NCBI GenBank assembly: GCA_016703335.1
Contig: JADJCG010000001.1
Coordinates: 62,001-126,000, forward strand
Direction: 5' to 3'
Source: Caulobacteraceae bacterium
GTDB taxonomy: Bacteria; Pseudomonadota; Alphaproteobacteria; Caulobacterales; Aquidulcibacteraceae
DNA length: 64,000 nucleotides
Part shown: one piece after another, positions 26,234-35,344 of the stretch
Numbering within the stretch: the stretch's first letter is position 1
Layout of the letters: each line of letters opens with the position of its first letter
The notes under the pieces: generated by a model
Seen by the model: the letters and a program-made list of their open reading frames with translations, nothing else
Told to the model about the DNA's origin: nothing
Database searches by the model: none
Program-made: the position numbers and the translations under genes

Positions 26234-27291
26234 CTAGCTCACCCAGCGCAATGTCGTTGGCTCAATTGGGTTGACGAAGTCGCGCTTTTCTTCGCGGCTC
26301 TTGGTCCATTCGCGCTTGAGCTTCAGGTACCATTTGGCTTGCACGTCGATGTCATCGATCCAGAGCATGCTCGGCGAATATTGCAGGCCGGTGTTTTGTA
26401 GATCGACCATGCGGCCGTCTTGATCGAGGAATTCGCGGCCAGCCGGCACGAGGATTGGCTTCATTGCGTCGAGGAGCGGCGCGTTCCTCCAATACGTCAC
26501 CTGCGTGATGCGCGTTGAATTCTCGTTTTCCGGCGTGAGGCAGGTTAGCGTGAAGAGTCGCGACTTTTCGTTCTCGACCACTTCCCAGCGAAAGCCCGGT
26601 AGCATGCACGAGATTTCAGTCGTGACGTTGCCGCCGAAGAGCATGCGATAGGCAAGCGAATTGCCGCTCGGCGCGTGACGCTCGATCGCCCAACCGCGCT
26701 CGCGCGGGACGAAGAGTTTTTGTTTGAGCGCTTGCCCGCGCTCGGCGGGCGCCACCACCATTGATTATGGACGTATGGCACGTGCGCGGGGTCCATGAGG
26801 CCGACGACGGCGTTGTCCATGGTCGCCGCAAAGATGCGGTGGATGACGAATTTCGGTTCGCGGAAATCACCGAGATCGAATTGCGGCGCTGGCGGTGGTT
26901 CTTCGTTGGAACGCGGATCGGCGGAGACAAATGCCATCACGATGCCGTTGGCTTCGTAGGTCGGGAAGCGGCGCACGCGGATGCGATCGACTTCGTAAGG
27001 CTGATCCGAAAGCAAGGTTGGGATCACTTTGCAGACGCCGTCCTGCGTCCCGAAGCGCCAGCCGTGATACGGGCACTCCACCGTCTGGACGCCGTTCTCG
27101 GCAACGATGCGGCCCGCCGAAAGCGGCACGGCGCGATGCGGACAGATATCCCGCATCGCGAAGGCTTTGCCCTCCTCGTCGCGGCCAAGCAGCACCGGCT
27201 CGCCGAGGATCTCGCGGCGGAACATCTTTCCGCGCTTCAACTCAGCCGACGTCGCGGCGAAGTACCAAAGGTCTCGAAGCAAGTCGCTCAT
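26234..27291 (-). pseudogene. Rieske-domain oxygenase, frameshifted near 26745
   Basis: Starts at the ATG giving MSDLLRDLWYFA, overlapping the TGA-side of the small membrane gene upstream (ATGA). A Rieske 2Fe-2S centre is visible: CPHRAVPL and CPYHGWRF (C-x-H ... C-x2-H). A catalytic-domain-like region follows with DPAHVPYVHNQWWWR, then the frame breaks; the other frame continues APAERGQALKQKLF to the stop at 26234. One base is missing at the CGCC/CCGCC run around 26745. The whole protein is ~350 aa, like aromatic-ring or caffeine/vanillate-type Rieske monooxygenases. Substrate unknown. Confidence 0.8.
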
Positions 27292-27485
27292 TGCTGGGCG
27301 AGATACAGGATTGCGGGCACGCCGACAAAGCCTAGCGCCGCAGATGCGACAATCCCGCAGCCGCAAAGCACAGCCAGGATGGCCCGGCGGCGGCGCATAT
27401 CGGCAGGCCGCGCCTTGTTCATCGCGCCGCCAGCGAAAAAGATGAGCGCCAGCGTCCCGATGATGATGCCGCCGACGGACACCAT
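27288..27485 (-). CDS. Small two-helix membrane protein
   Basis: 65 aa with two transmembrane helices (about 5-20 and 37-60) separated by an Arg-rich loop (KARPADMRRRR), so both ends face the periplasm by the positive-inside rule. Its TGA overlaps the ATG of the Rieske gene, so the two are co-translated. I do not recognise the family. Coupling suggests it is a membrane partner or anchor for the oxygenase, which is an inference from position only. Confidence 0.62.
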   Translation of the reverse strand: MVSVGGIIIGTLALIFFAGGAMNKARPADMRRRRAILAVLCGCGIVASAALGFVGVPAILYLAQQ

Positions 27486-27591
27486 GAAAAGCGCGGTTTG
27501 GGCGAGAAGATCACGCAGGCCCCGGCCGCGGCGGTGCGGCGCGGGCGGCGCCGGGCAGCGCCGGCGCCACGACGGCAGCCGCCGTCAACGC

Positions 27592-28050
27592 TCATTGCGC
27601 GTGGATCGTTACGCGGAAAGTTTGGTTCGCCGGCTCGTTGGTTTCCCACGGACGGCGCTGCTCCATGACGATCTCACCGGTGCCCGCAGCATTCGCGATG
27701 AACGTCGTCACTTCCCAATGATTGCCGCCAGTGTAGCCCGGCTGGCTTTGGGCTTGGGTCGTGTTGCCCGTGGTCTCGCCCGCAGGCGTGATGAAAGCAG
27801 GCACGCTCGCTGGCGCCCAGATGTAGCCCGCCGTCGGCACGCCGACGAGCTCGATGGCGAAGCGCTGGTTCAGCGCGACATTCACCGTCTGCCCGTTCTG
27901 TTCTTGGGTGATGCGGACGGTCACATCGGACGGCGTCGGCGCGGCGACGGAATTATTGGTCGGCACCGAATTCGCCTCCTGCTTGGCTTCCTGGGCTGGC
28001 GTGCATGCGGCGAGCGCGAGCGCGGCGGCAAACGAAGCTGACCGGATCAT
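27592..28050 (-). CDS. Chagasin-like (I42) protease inhibitor, lipoprotein
   Basis: 152 aa. Lipobox LAAC at Cys16. The three loops that define the I42 family are present: VPTAGYIW (NPTTGY-like, L4), the PGYTGGNHWE segment (GG.x..W, L2), and RRPWE (L6). Chagasin-like proteins inhibit papain-type cysteine proteases; bacterial versions are periplasmic or surface-bound. The ATG overlaps the stop of the M20 peptidase gene by four bases, so inhibitor and peptidase are translationally coupled, although M20 enzymes are metal-dependent rather than cysteine proteases. Confidence 0.86.
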   Translation of the reverse strand: MIRSASFAAALALAACTPAQEAKQEANSVPTNNSVAAPTPSDVTVRITQEQNGQTVNVALNQRFAIELVGVPTAGYIWAPASVPAFITPAGETTGNTTQAQSQPGYTGGNHWEVTTFIANAAGTGEIVMEQRRPWETNEPANQTFRVTIHAQ

Positions 28051-29525
28051 TGCATCGCTCCTGCTTCCATGAGGCCGACATAGAACCGGATGGTCCGGTC
28101 GATGTTGGCAAAACTCAGATGTTCGTTGGTGCCGTGTATGCCAGCGAGATCGTCTTCGGCAAAGAGCATCGGTTGGAAGCGGTACACGTTTTCCGCCACG
28201 TCCGAATAGTTACGCGAATCCGTGCCCGCCAGCACGAGTCCAGGCGCGACCGGCGCGTCCGGGATCACACTGCGCGATAGCGCGGCGAGCAGCGCATAGC
28301 TGGTGCTGGTGGTGCTTGAGGTTGCCGTGGCTTCGCGCGGCGGCTCGGCCCAATCGACATCCACGCCTTCCATGTCAGCGACTTCTGCACGCGCGCGTTC
28401 AAGGATCGACGCGGCGGTGTCACGCGGATGGAAGCGATAATTGATCATCGCCGTCGCTTCGGCCGACAGCACGTTCGCGCGACCGCCGCCATTGATCATG
28501 GTCGGCGCAACCGTGGTGCCCATCAGTGCGCGCGCCGTGCGATCCTGCGCCATGCGCTGACGCAGCAGCGGGCCGAAGAGCCATTCATTGGCGCCCGCCA
28601 TGCGATTGTTCAGCGAGATCTCAGGTGCGAGAGCGCGCATCATGTCGATGGCTGGGCCGCCTTCGAGGCGTTGCTCAATCGGCATGTCGTGAATGCGGAC
28701 GACAGCTTCCGAGACGAGCGACACGGCGGTCTCCGGCGGCGGCATCGAGGAGTGACCCGGCTCGCCGGTGGCGTGGACGCGCAGGGTGCCGAAGCCGCGC
28801 TCGGAAATACCGATCATCGAAGCTGGGCCGCCGGTCAGCGGATGCTCGGTGATTGCCGCCATGCCTTCGTCTAGCGCGAACCAGGCGCGGATGCCGCGCT
28901 GTTGCAGAAGCGCCGCCGCTTGCACGGCGCCATCAGCGCCACCGATCTCTTCATCGTGTCCGAATGCAAAAATGATCGTGCGCACCGGCTTCTTGCCTTG
29001 GCGCGCCAGATACTCAGCCGCTTCGAGCAACAGCACGAGCGAGCCTTTGTCATCGACCGAACCCCGGCCCCAGACAGCATCGTTTTGAATAACGCCGCCA
29101 AACGGATCGACCGTCCACGCCGCGCGCGTGTCGTCCGGTACAGGCACGACATCTTGGTGCGCGAGCAACAGCAGCGGCGGTTGGCCCGGATCGCTGCCTT
29201 CCCAGGTGTAGATCACGGTGAGGCCGTTGACCGTCTCGCGTTGCGCCGCAGCGTTGAACGCTGGATACGTAGCGATCATCCAGGCTTGCAAATCTTCGAA
29301 CGGCTTGCGGTCATCTTCAGGCGCAACCAGCGATACGGTCCGGAAGCGCACGGCTTGGCTCAAGTGCGCTGCGGCGTTCGGTACGTCGATGGTGTAGCCG
29401 GCGGTGTCGGGCACGTTGACGTCAGCTGGCGGCGGCGGCGCGGTGAACGCCATCGTGCGATAGCCAACGAACCCCGCCAGCGCGACAAGCACCAATGCCA
29501 GTCCGCCGAGTATTAGCCGCACCAT
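28047..29525 (-). CDS. M20-family peptidase, membrane-anchored (PM20D1-like)
   Basis: 492 aa. An N-terminal signal anchor (residues 4-22) is followed by an M20 dizinc peptidase: LLLAHQDVVP (His/Asp), GRGSVDDKG (bridging Asp), GHDEEIGG (catalytic Glu and metal Glu), and the last metal His in the C-terminal GTNEH. A dimerisation domain lies near 230-350. Length and motifs match carboxypeptidase S/PM20D1-like enzymes that cleave or condense N-acyl amino acids. It would act in the periplasm. The stop overlaps the inhibitor start. Confidence 0.9.
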   Translation of the reverse strand: MVRLILGGLALVLVALAGFVGYRTMAFTAPPPPADVNVPDTAGYTIDVPNAAAHLSQAVRFRTVSLVAPEDDRKPFEDLQAWMIATYPAFNAAAQRETVNGLTVIYTWEGSDPGQPPLLLLAHQDVVPVPDDTRAAWTVDPFGGVIQNDAVWGRGSVDDKGSLVLLLEAAEYLARQGKKPVRTIIFAFGHDEEIGGADGAVQAAALLQQRGIRAWFALDEGMAAITEHPLTGGPASMIGISERGFGTLRVHATGEPGHSSMPPPETAVSLVSEAVVRIHDMPIEQRLEGGPAIDMMRALAPEISLNNRMAGANEWLFGPLLRQRMAQDRTARALMGTTVAPTMINGGGRANVLSAEATAMINYRFHPRDTAASILERARAEVADMEGVDVDWAEPPREATATSSTTSTSYALLAALSRSVIPDAPVAPGLVLAGTDSRNYSDVAENVYRFQPMLFAEDDLAGIHGTNEHLSFANIDRTIRFYVGLMEAGAMQ

Positions 29526-29669
29526 GGCTTCCCCTTATGGCGCTCCCCGGCGCCTCGCGAATTGGAGCGCCGCCAAGTCAGCAGGTCAATCGGGTTCAGC
29601 CGCCAGCCCGGCGAGACCCGCGCTCATGAGGCGTGAGCGCCACTCCATCGTGGCCACCCACCACCGGCC

Positions 29670-30119
29670 CTAGGCGCTGGCAGCCTCCGTGTGGCCGAAG
29701 CCCTGAGTGTAGTCGAGGATAGAAACCTGTTCCGGATCGACCCGAAACAGCGCCATCTCAACATCGTCGCCCTTCAGGAACTGACCAATTTGCGGAAACT
29801 TGCTGACCATAAGCTCGAATACACGTCCTAACTCGGCACTGTCCGTCACACGCATCGCATGGCCGCTCATGGAAAGCCCCCGGATGCTGCTCCAATCCGT
29901 GTAAGGCGGCGTCACGCTGATCGACACGCGCGCGTCCCGTTCGATATTTTGAACTTTTTGCGATTTCGACCACGAGCCGAAATAGATGCGCGTGCCGTCA
30001 GCGACGAAGCTGACTGTTGTGACCTGAGGCCATCCATCCGGTCGCACCGTCGCAATAGCCAAGTCCGTAGCAACGCCCAGGATTGCCGCGATCTGTTGGC
30101 GCTGTTGATTGCTAAACAT
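29670..30119 (-). CDS. Pyridoxamine 5'-phosphate oxidase-family flavoprotein
   Basis: 149 aa, split-barrel flavin-binding fold. The start is set by GAGGAG ten bases upstream. Features: LAIATVRPDGWPQVTTVSF, IYFGSWSKSQKVQNIERDARVSI and a mid GHAMRV strand. It belongs to the broad PNPOx-like group (F420/FMN-binding), not to PdxH proper. Substrate unknown; such proteins often detoxify or reduce small molecules. It is a separate unit from the M20 gene (144-base gap) and ccr (69 bases). Confidence 0.85.
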   Translation of the reverse strand: MFSNQQRQQIAAILGVATDLAIATVRPDGWPQVTTVSFVADGTRIYFGSWSKSQKVQNIERDARVSISVTPPYTDWSSIRGLSMSGHAMRVTDSAELGRVFELMVSKFPQIGQFLKGDDVEMALFRVDPEQVSILDYTQGFGHTEAASA

Positions 30120-30188
30120 AAGCGCGCTCCTCTCACGAGAAGCTAAGCGGTCAGTGCGCTTAAGAATTGATTCAGCGCAATTCGCTCG

Positions 30189-31460
30189 CTAACCGCGCGC
30201 GTTGCTGAGTTCCAGCACGTCGTCGAACGTGCGCAGGCCGCTACGCTGCGCGTTAACGAGCACGGCCATGTTGCCGGGCGCGTGTTTGTTATCGAGCATC
30301 TTCTCGTGCGCGTCGGGGATTTTGTCCCACGGCAGCACTTCCGACATCGCCGGATCGATGCGGCGATCTATGACGAGCTGGTTGGCTTGGGCGGCGTGAT
30401 AGAGGTGGGCGAAGTGTGAGCCCTGGACGCGCTTTTGGTGCATCCAGAGATAACGCGCGTCCATGGTGAGATTGTAGCCGGTGGTGCCGGCGCAAATGAC
30501 AACCATGCCGCCGCGCTTCACGATGCGCACAGAAACCGGGAAGGTCTGTTCGCCCGGGTGCTCGAACACGATGTCCGGGTCCTTGCCGCCGGTGATGGCG
30601 CGCACGGCTTTGCCGAACTTGCCGACTTCTTTCATATATTCGGTGAAGCCTTCGCCGTTCACTTTCGGCAGCTGACCCCAGCAATTGAAGTCCTTACGGT
30701 TCAGCACGGCTTTCGCGCCCATCGACAAGACGTAGTCTTTCTTCTCATCGTCTGAGACGACGCCGATCGCGTGCGCGCCTGAGACAGCGCAAAGCTGAAC
30801 CGCGAACACACCAAGGCCACCCGAGGCGCCCCAAACCAGGACGTTTTGGCCAGGACGCAGCACGTTCGGACGCCAGCCGAACAGCATGCGATACGCGGTG
30901 GCAAGCGTCAGCGTATAGCAAGCCGCTTCTTCCCAGGTGAGGTGCATTGGGCGCGGCATGAGTTGGCGCGCTTGCACTTTGCAGAACTGCGCGAACGAAC
31001 CGTCGGAGGTTTCGTAGCCCCAGATCTTTTGCGTCGGCGAGAACATCGGGTCGCCGCCGTTGCACTCTTCGTCGTCGCCATCGTCTTGGTTGCAATGGAT
31101 GACGACTTCGTCGCCTGGCTTCCAACGCTTCACCTTCGAGCCAACGGCCCACACGATGCCAGACGCATCCGAGCCGGCGACGTGATACGGCTGCTTGTGC
31201 ACATCGAGCACGCTCATCGGTTCACCGAGCGCGGCCCACACACCGTTATAGTTCACGCCTGCCGCCATCACGAGCACGAGCACCTCGTCTTCGCCGCAGC
31301 GGGGCATCGGCACTTGCTCAAGTTGCATCGCTGAAAGCGGACGGCCGTGGCGTTCTTTGCGGATCGCCCAGGCCCACATCTTTTCCGGAACGTGATATGC
31401 GGGCGGGATTTCGCCGATGTCGTAAATGTCCTTAACTGCCTTCAGATTTGCTTGAGACAT
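30189..31460 (-). CDS. ccr: Crotonyl-CoA carboxylase/reductase
   Basis: Reductively carboxylates crotonyl-CoA with CO2 and NADPH to (2S)-ethylmalonyl-CoA, the committing step of the ethylmalonyl-CoA pathway. 423 aa, the usual size. MDR fold with the N-terminal IPPAYHVPEKMWAW block, VMAAGVNYNGVWA, HVAGSDASG, HCNQDDGDDEEC (characteristic of Ccr), and the NADPH-binding GASGGLGVFA. The DVV/GHP-G-TFPVS region follows. The start is the ATG giving MSQANLKAVKDIYD. Ecm (33374) and Mcd (23855) of the same pathway flank it. Confidence 0.95.
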   Translation of the reverse strand: MSQANLKAVKDIYDIGEIPPAYHVPEKMWAWAIRKERHGRPLSAMQLEQVPMPRCGEDEVLVLVMAAGVNYNGVWAALGEPMSVLDVHKQPYHVAGSDASGIVWAVGSKVKRWKPGDEVVIHCNQDDGDDEECNGGDPMFSPTQKIWGYETSDGSFAQFCKVQARQLMPRPMHLTWEEAACYTLTLATAYRMLFGWRPNVLRPGQNVLVWGASGGLGVFAVQLCAVSGAHAIGVVSDDEKKDYVLSMGAKAVLNRKDFNCWGQLPKVNGEGFTEYMKEVGKFGKAVRAITGGKDPDIVFEHPGEQTFPVSVRIVKRGGMVVICAGTTGYNLTMDARYLWMHQKRVQGSHFAHLYHAAQANQLVIDRRIDPAMSEVLPWDKIPDAHEKMLDNKHAPGNMAVLVNAQRSGLRTFDDVLELSNARG

Positions 31461-31540
31461 AACGTCGGCCCCGGTTTTGTTGCGGCGCACAATGATGCGG
31501 TTTGCGGGGCGCGGTCAATGGTTTGCACTGAGGCGCGAAG

Positions 31541-32191
31541 ATGAACCCCGTCAGAGCGGTACTGCTTAGCGCCATCAGCGCAATTTTCGTAGCGGCAGGC
31601 GTGCTCTTATTAGTCCGCGGCGAGCCGGAGCAGAGGGCTTTGGCGTATGCCGTCATCGTGTTTTTCGGCGCGTGCGCGGCTATCGGGCTGATGCAATTCA
31701 CACCGCGCGAGCGGGCAAAATTAGACGATGACGGGGGGCTGACACTGCGGCCGGATAAGTTCCAATCTGTGGGACTATTGATCGGAAGCGCGGGTATGGC
31801 CGTCGGCTGCTTTCTGATCGCGCCGCTTGCGAAGGTGGACGGCGAGGGCTTGGTTTCGCTCGTCGGATACCTTGGCGCAGCGCTTTTCGGCTTGGGCGTC
31901 CCACTCGCGGCTTGGCGGCTCTTTCGTCCCGAAGCTCTCGCACGTGTTGACTCCGAGGGTGTTCGAACATTCGGAATGGGCGCTTGGTCGCTGGAGTGGC
32001 GTGAGGTGGACGCAATTCACGAACTCAATGTGAGCGGGCAAACTTTCATCGTCTTTGAAACGAGGCATCCTAACTTGATGCACGACATACCCCGCTTCGC
32101 GCTGAACTTGAGTCCGACCAGACTAGCAGCCGGATCCTTTCATACGCTGACCATGGAGCTGTGGAACAATAAACGGCGGACATCAGCTTGA
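31541..32191 (+). CDS. Membrane protein with PH-like domain, tandem copy 1
   Basis: 216 aa. Four hydrophobic helices in two pairs (about 8-28, 35-50, 78-98 and 105-128), the second pair followed by a soluble domain: ARVDSEGVRTFGMGAWSLEWREVDAI, which matches the 'D..G...... ....W.ev..i' pattern of bacterial PH-like (STM3941/DUF) proteins. Two related genes follow head-to-tail, each sharing a TTGA overlap with its predecessor, so the three form one translational unit. Function unknown; presumably membrane-associated complexes. Confidence 0.72.
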   Translation: MNPVRAVLLSAISAIFVAAGVLLLVRGEPEQRALAYAVIVFFGACAAIGLMQFTPRERAKLDDDGGLTLRPDKFQSVGLLIGSAGMAVGCFLIAPLAKVDGEGLVSLVGYLGAALFGLGVPLAAWRLFRPEALARVDSEGVRTFGMGAWSLEWREVDAIHELNVSGQTFIVFETRHPNLMHDIPRFALNLSPTRLAAGSFHTLTMELWNNKRRTSA

Positions 32192-32752
32192 CCGGCAGCG
32201 AGTATGGCGTCCGCCGCGATCGCCTATGGCTCTCATTTGCCGTGGGCGCGCTCGCCTTGCTCCTATTCTTGTTCGTCGGCGCTGTGCTCACCAGCGTCTG
32301 GTCGTGGGTATGTCTCGCGGCTGGGATCGCGCTTGCGATTGCCAGCATTCAGACTCTCCGCGCTGATCGTCGACAAGCGGCCCGTGTTACGGATATCGGC
32401 GGAAGGCCTCTACTATCGGCCATTCGCTGCCAACGCTGTTCCCTGGTCAGAGATCACGGCGATCGCGCACTGGTCATACTATACGCGTTCGGTTTGGCTG
32501 GTGCGCGTGAGTTGGACGCGCGCGCCCAGCAACGACCAGATCAACTTCGCCGTCGCTGATCCATCTCGCTATCCAAATCATCTTGGCCGCAGCATCACGC
32601 GGGCGATGCAGCGCGCAGGCGGTTTGCCGCCGATCATCATTCAGCTCTGGTCGATCGACGTCACGCCAGACGCGATTGAGGCCGAGATCAGGAAGTATTG
32701 GACAGGCCCCATCGCGCAGATCCATCCGCGCACTGTGAGCCCGCCGCGTTGA
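32188..32752 (+). pseudogene. Membrane PH-like protein, tandem copy 2, frameshifted near 32360
   Basis: Begins with TTG overlapping the TGA of copy 1. The first frame has two transmembrane helices (FAVGALALLLFLFVGAVL and WVCLAAGIALAIASI) then turns to nonsense after QTL; the +1 frame continues LIVDKRPVLRISAEGLYYRPF-ANAVPWSEI, the PH-like domain. One extra base lies near CTCTCCGCG. Rejoined length is about 187 aa. The domain shares ISAEG..Y.PF.....PWS(E/A) with copy 3, showing recent common origin. Confidence 0.68.
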
Positions 32753-33299
32753 TTTACGCCTTCAAACGCCGTCGCGTCGTTCAAGGCTGCTTCGCGGTCT
32801 TCGCGCTCGGCATCATCGTCTATGTTGTCGCCATCAGCTGGTTCTTTATTGCTGCTGAAGCGTGGCCCGTAAAAGTCTTGCTTATCGCTTTGGGCTTAGC
32901 CTTCTCGCTGACGCTTCCCGGCATCTTCGCGGACACGTTCTCGCCAGGCCCAATCCTAACCATCAGCGCCGAAGGCATTCGCTATCTGCCATTCTCACGC
33001 GAGACCGTGCCGTGGTCGGCGGTGCGCGAGGTGACGCTAACGCGCGGCTACTCGCACGCGCGCGGGTCGAGCGATTATTATCGCTTCAAGCTCATGGATG
33101 GGGTCAGCTTTGCGGTGCATGACCCGAAGCGTTTTCCCGTGCCGCCGGGCGGCGTGCGGGCGGACAGATCGCCATCAGCATCATGCCTATGACCATCGAT
33201 GCCTCAGCGGAAGCAATCGTCGACGCGATCCGCGCCAGTTGGCCGGGCGGGACCATCCGCGAAGTAAATGCGGCGCCGTCCGACGCCACTCTGCATTAA
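32749..33299 (+). pseudogene. Membrane PH-like protein, tandem copy 3, frameshifted near 33155
   Basis: TTG start overlapping the TGA of copy 2. Two N-terminal transmembrane helices, then ISAEGIRYLPFSRETVPWSAVREV, nearly the same motif as copy 2. The frame holds to FPVPPGGVRA, then fails; the -1 frame supplies GGQIAISIMPMTIDASAEAIVDAI to TAA at 33297. One base is missing in the GCGGGCGG run. Rejoined length about 183 aa. Confidence 0.65.
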
Positions 33300-33373
33300 C
33301 CTAGCGGCGCTCGCCGGTCGGCATCTGTTCTGTTGCACCGCAGCAAGGCTCCGCGCATGATCGGAATCGCGCG

Positions 33374-35344
33374 ATGACGAAGTCCTTCCAACATACGCCC
33401 GATCCGCCGTGGATTTTCCGGACTTATGCCGGGCACTCGACGCCGGCTGAATCGAACAAGCTCTACCGCGCCAATTTGGCGAAGGGCCAAACCGGACTTT
33501 CCGTGGCGTTCGATCTGCCGACGCAGACCGGCTACGACAGCGACCACATCTTGGCGCGCGGCGAAGTCGGCAAAGTCGGCGTGCCGGTCGGGCATCTTGG
33601 GGACATGCGCGCGCTGTTCGACGGCATCCCGCTTGATCAGATGAACACGTCGATGACGATCAACGCGCCTGCTGCGTGGTTGCTCGCGCTCTACGTGGCG
33701 CTCGCCGAGGAGCAAGGCGCAGACCCGAACAAGCTCACTGGCACGACGCAGAACGACATTCTGAAAGAATATCTCTCGCGCGGCACCTACATCTTCCCGC
33801 CCGCGCCGAGCCTGAAGCTCACCGCCGACACCATCGCCTGGAGCCTCGACGCGATTCCGAAATGGAACGCGATGAACGTTTGCTCTTACCATTTGCAAGA
33901 AGCCGGCGCGACGCCCGAACAAGAGCTGGCGTTTGCATTGGCTGCGGCGATCGCGGTGCTGGATGAGGTGAAGGCGCGCGGCGAAGTCGCCCCGAAGCGG
34001 TTCGCCGCCGTATTCTCGCGCATCTCGTTTTTTGTGAACGCCGGCATGCGCTTCGTCACTGAGCTTTCGAAGATGCGCGCGTTCGTGCAGCTTTGGGATG
34101 AGATCGGGCGCGAACGTTACGGCGTCGATGACGAGAAGGCGCGGCGCTTCCGCTATGGCGTGCAGGTCAACTCGCTTGGTCTGACGGAGCAGCAAGCGGA
34201 GAACAACGTCTATCGCATCTTGCTTGAGACGCTAGCCGTTACGCTTTCGAAGGATGCGCGCGCACGCGCCGTGCAGCTGCCGGCCTGGAATGAAGCCCTC
34301 GGTCTGCCGCGACCGTGGGATCAGCAATGGTCGCTGCGGATGCAACAGGTTTTGGCCTACGAGACGGATCTACTGGAGTTCGAAGATATCTTCGAAGGCT
34401 CGACGGTGATCGCCGCGAAGGTCGCGCAATTGGTTGAAGGCGCGCGCTCGGAACTTGCGAAACTGGAAGCCAATGGCGGGGCCGTCGCCAACGTTGACTA
34501 CATGAAGGCCGAGTTGGTGAACTCGAACCGCCGCCGCATCGAGGGGATCGAAGCTGGCGGGCAGAAGGTGATTGGCGTGAACGCGTTCGTCGACGGTGAA
34601 CCCTCACCGCTCGAAGCTGGCGAAAAGAACATTCACGTCGTCGATCTTTCGGTCGAAGGCGAGCAGATCGCGCGACTGAAGGCCTGGCGCGCGCAGCGAG
34701 ATCACTACGCAGCGGAAGCGGCGATAGCCGCGCTGCAGGCGACAGCACAAGAAGACAAGAACATCATGCCCGCTTCCATCGCCGCCGCGAAAGCTGGCGT
34801 GACGACGGGCGAATGGGCGGCGGCGCTGCGGCGCGTGTATGGCGAGTATCGCGGGCCCACGGGCGTCGCGCTCGTCATTGAAAGCAGCGGTGACGACATC
34901 GAAGCGGTGAAGCAAGATGTGGCCGCGCTGAGCGAAAAGCTTGGCCGCCAGCTCACATTCTTGGTCGGCAAGCCCGGCCTTGATGGCCACTCAAACGGCG
35001 CCGAACAGATTGCCGCGCGCGCCCGCGCGGTTGGGATGGACGCGATCTACGAAGGCATTCGCTTAACGCCGGCCGAGATCGTCGCTGCAGCGAAAGAGAA
35101 AAAGGCGCACGCGGTAGGCCTTTCCATTCTCTCCGGCTCGCACTTGGATTTGGTGCAAGAAGTTGTGCGCCTCATGCGTGCCGAGGGCATGGAAAATGTG
35201 CCGCTGGTCGTCGGCGGCATCATCCCGCCGGTCGATGCGCTGGCGCTGAAGCAGATGGGCGTTGCAGGCGTCTACACGCCGAAGGACTTCAAAATCACCG
35301 GCATCATGAGTGATGTCGTGAAGCTCGTGGCGGCGCGGGCGTGA
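33374..35344 (+). CDS. ecm: Ethylmalonyl-CoA mutase
   Basis: AdoCbl-dependent rearrangement of (2R)-ethylmalonyl-CoA to (2S)-methylsuccinyl-CoA. 656 aa, shorter than methylmalonyl-CoA mutase (about 710), as Ecm is. N-terminal TIM-barrel mutase domain starts PPWIFRTYAGHSTP with FDLPTQTGYDSDH; the C-terminal cobalamin domain has the base-off ligand motif D-x-H-x-x-G in GLDGHSNG, then SGSHLDL and VVGGIIPP. The YEGIRLTP segment is typical of Ecm. Ccr and Mcd nearby and an ATP:cobalamin adenosyltransferase at 49850 complete the set. The last codons overlap the GNAT start (GTGA). Confidence 0.93.
   Translation: MTKSFQHTPDPPWIFRTYAGHSTPAESNKLYRANLAKGQTGLSVAFDLPTQTGYDSDHILARGEVGKVGVPVGHLGDMRALFDGIPLDQMNTSMTINAPAAWLLALYVALAEEQGADPNKLTGTTQNDILKEYLSRGTYIFPPAPSLKLTADTIAWSLDAIPKWNAMNVCSYHLQEAGATPEQELAFALAAAIAVLDEVKARGEVAPKRFAAVFSRISFFVNAGMRFVTELSKMRAFVQLWDEIGRERYGVDDEKARRFRYGVQVNSLGLTEQQAENNVYRILLETLAVTLSKDARARAVQLPAWNEALGLPRPWDQQWSLRMQQVLAYETDLLEFEDIFEGSTVIAAKVAQLVEGARSELAKLEANGGAVANVDYMKAELVNSNRRRIEGIEAGGQKVIGVNAFVDGEPSPLEAGEKNIHVVDLSVEGEQIARLKAWRAQRDHYAAEAAIAALQATAQEDKNIMPASIAAAKAGVTTGEWAAALRRVYGEYRGPTGVALVIESSGDDIEAVKQDVAALSEKLGRQLTFLVGKPGLDGHSNGAEQIAARARAVGMDAIYEGIRLTPAEIVAAAKEKKAHAVGLSILSGSHLDLVQEVVRLMRAEGMENVPLVVGGIIPPVDALALKQMGVAGVYTPKDFKITGIMSDVVKLVAARA

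Noticed and set aside
26761..28041. 426-aa plus-strand ORF opposite the Rieske and I42 genes
   Set aside because: It is antisense to well-supported genes with domain motifs; Arg/Asp/His-rich composition is that of a GC-rich shadow frame.
33296..34195. 299-aa minus-strand ORF opposite ecm
   Set aside because: Shadow of a highly conserved mutase; Arg/His-rich.
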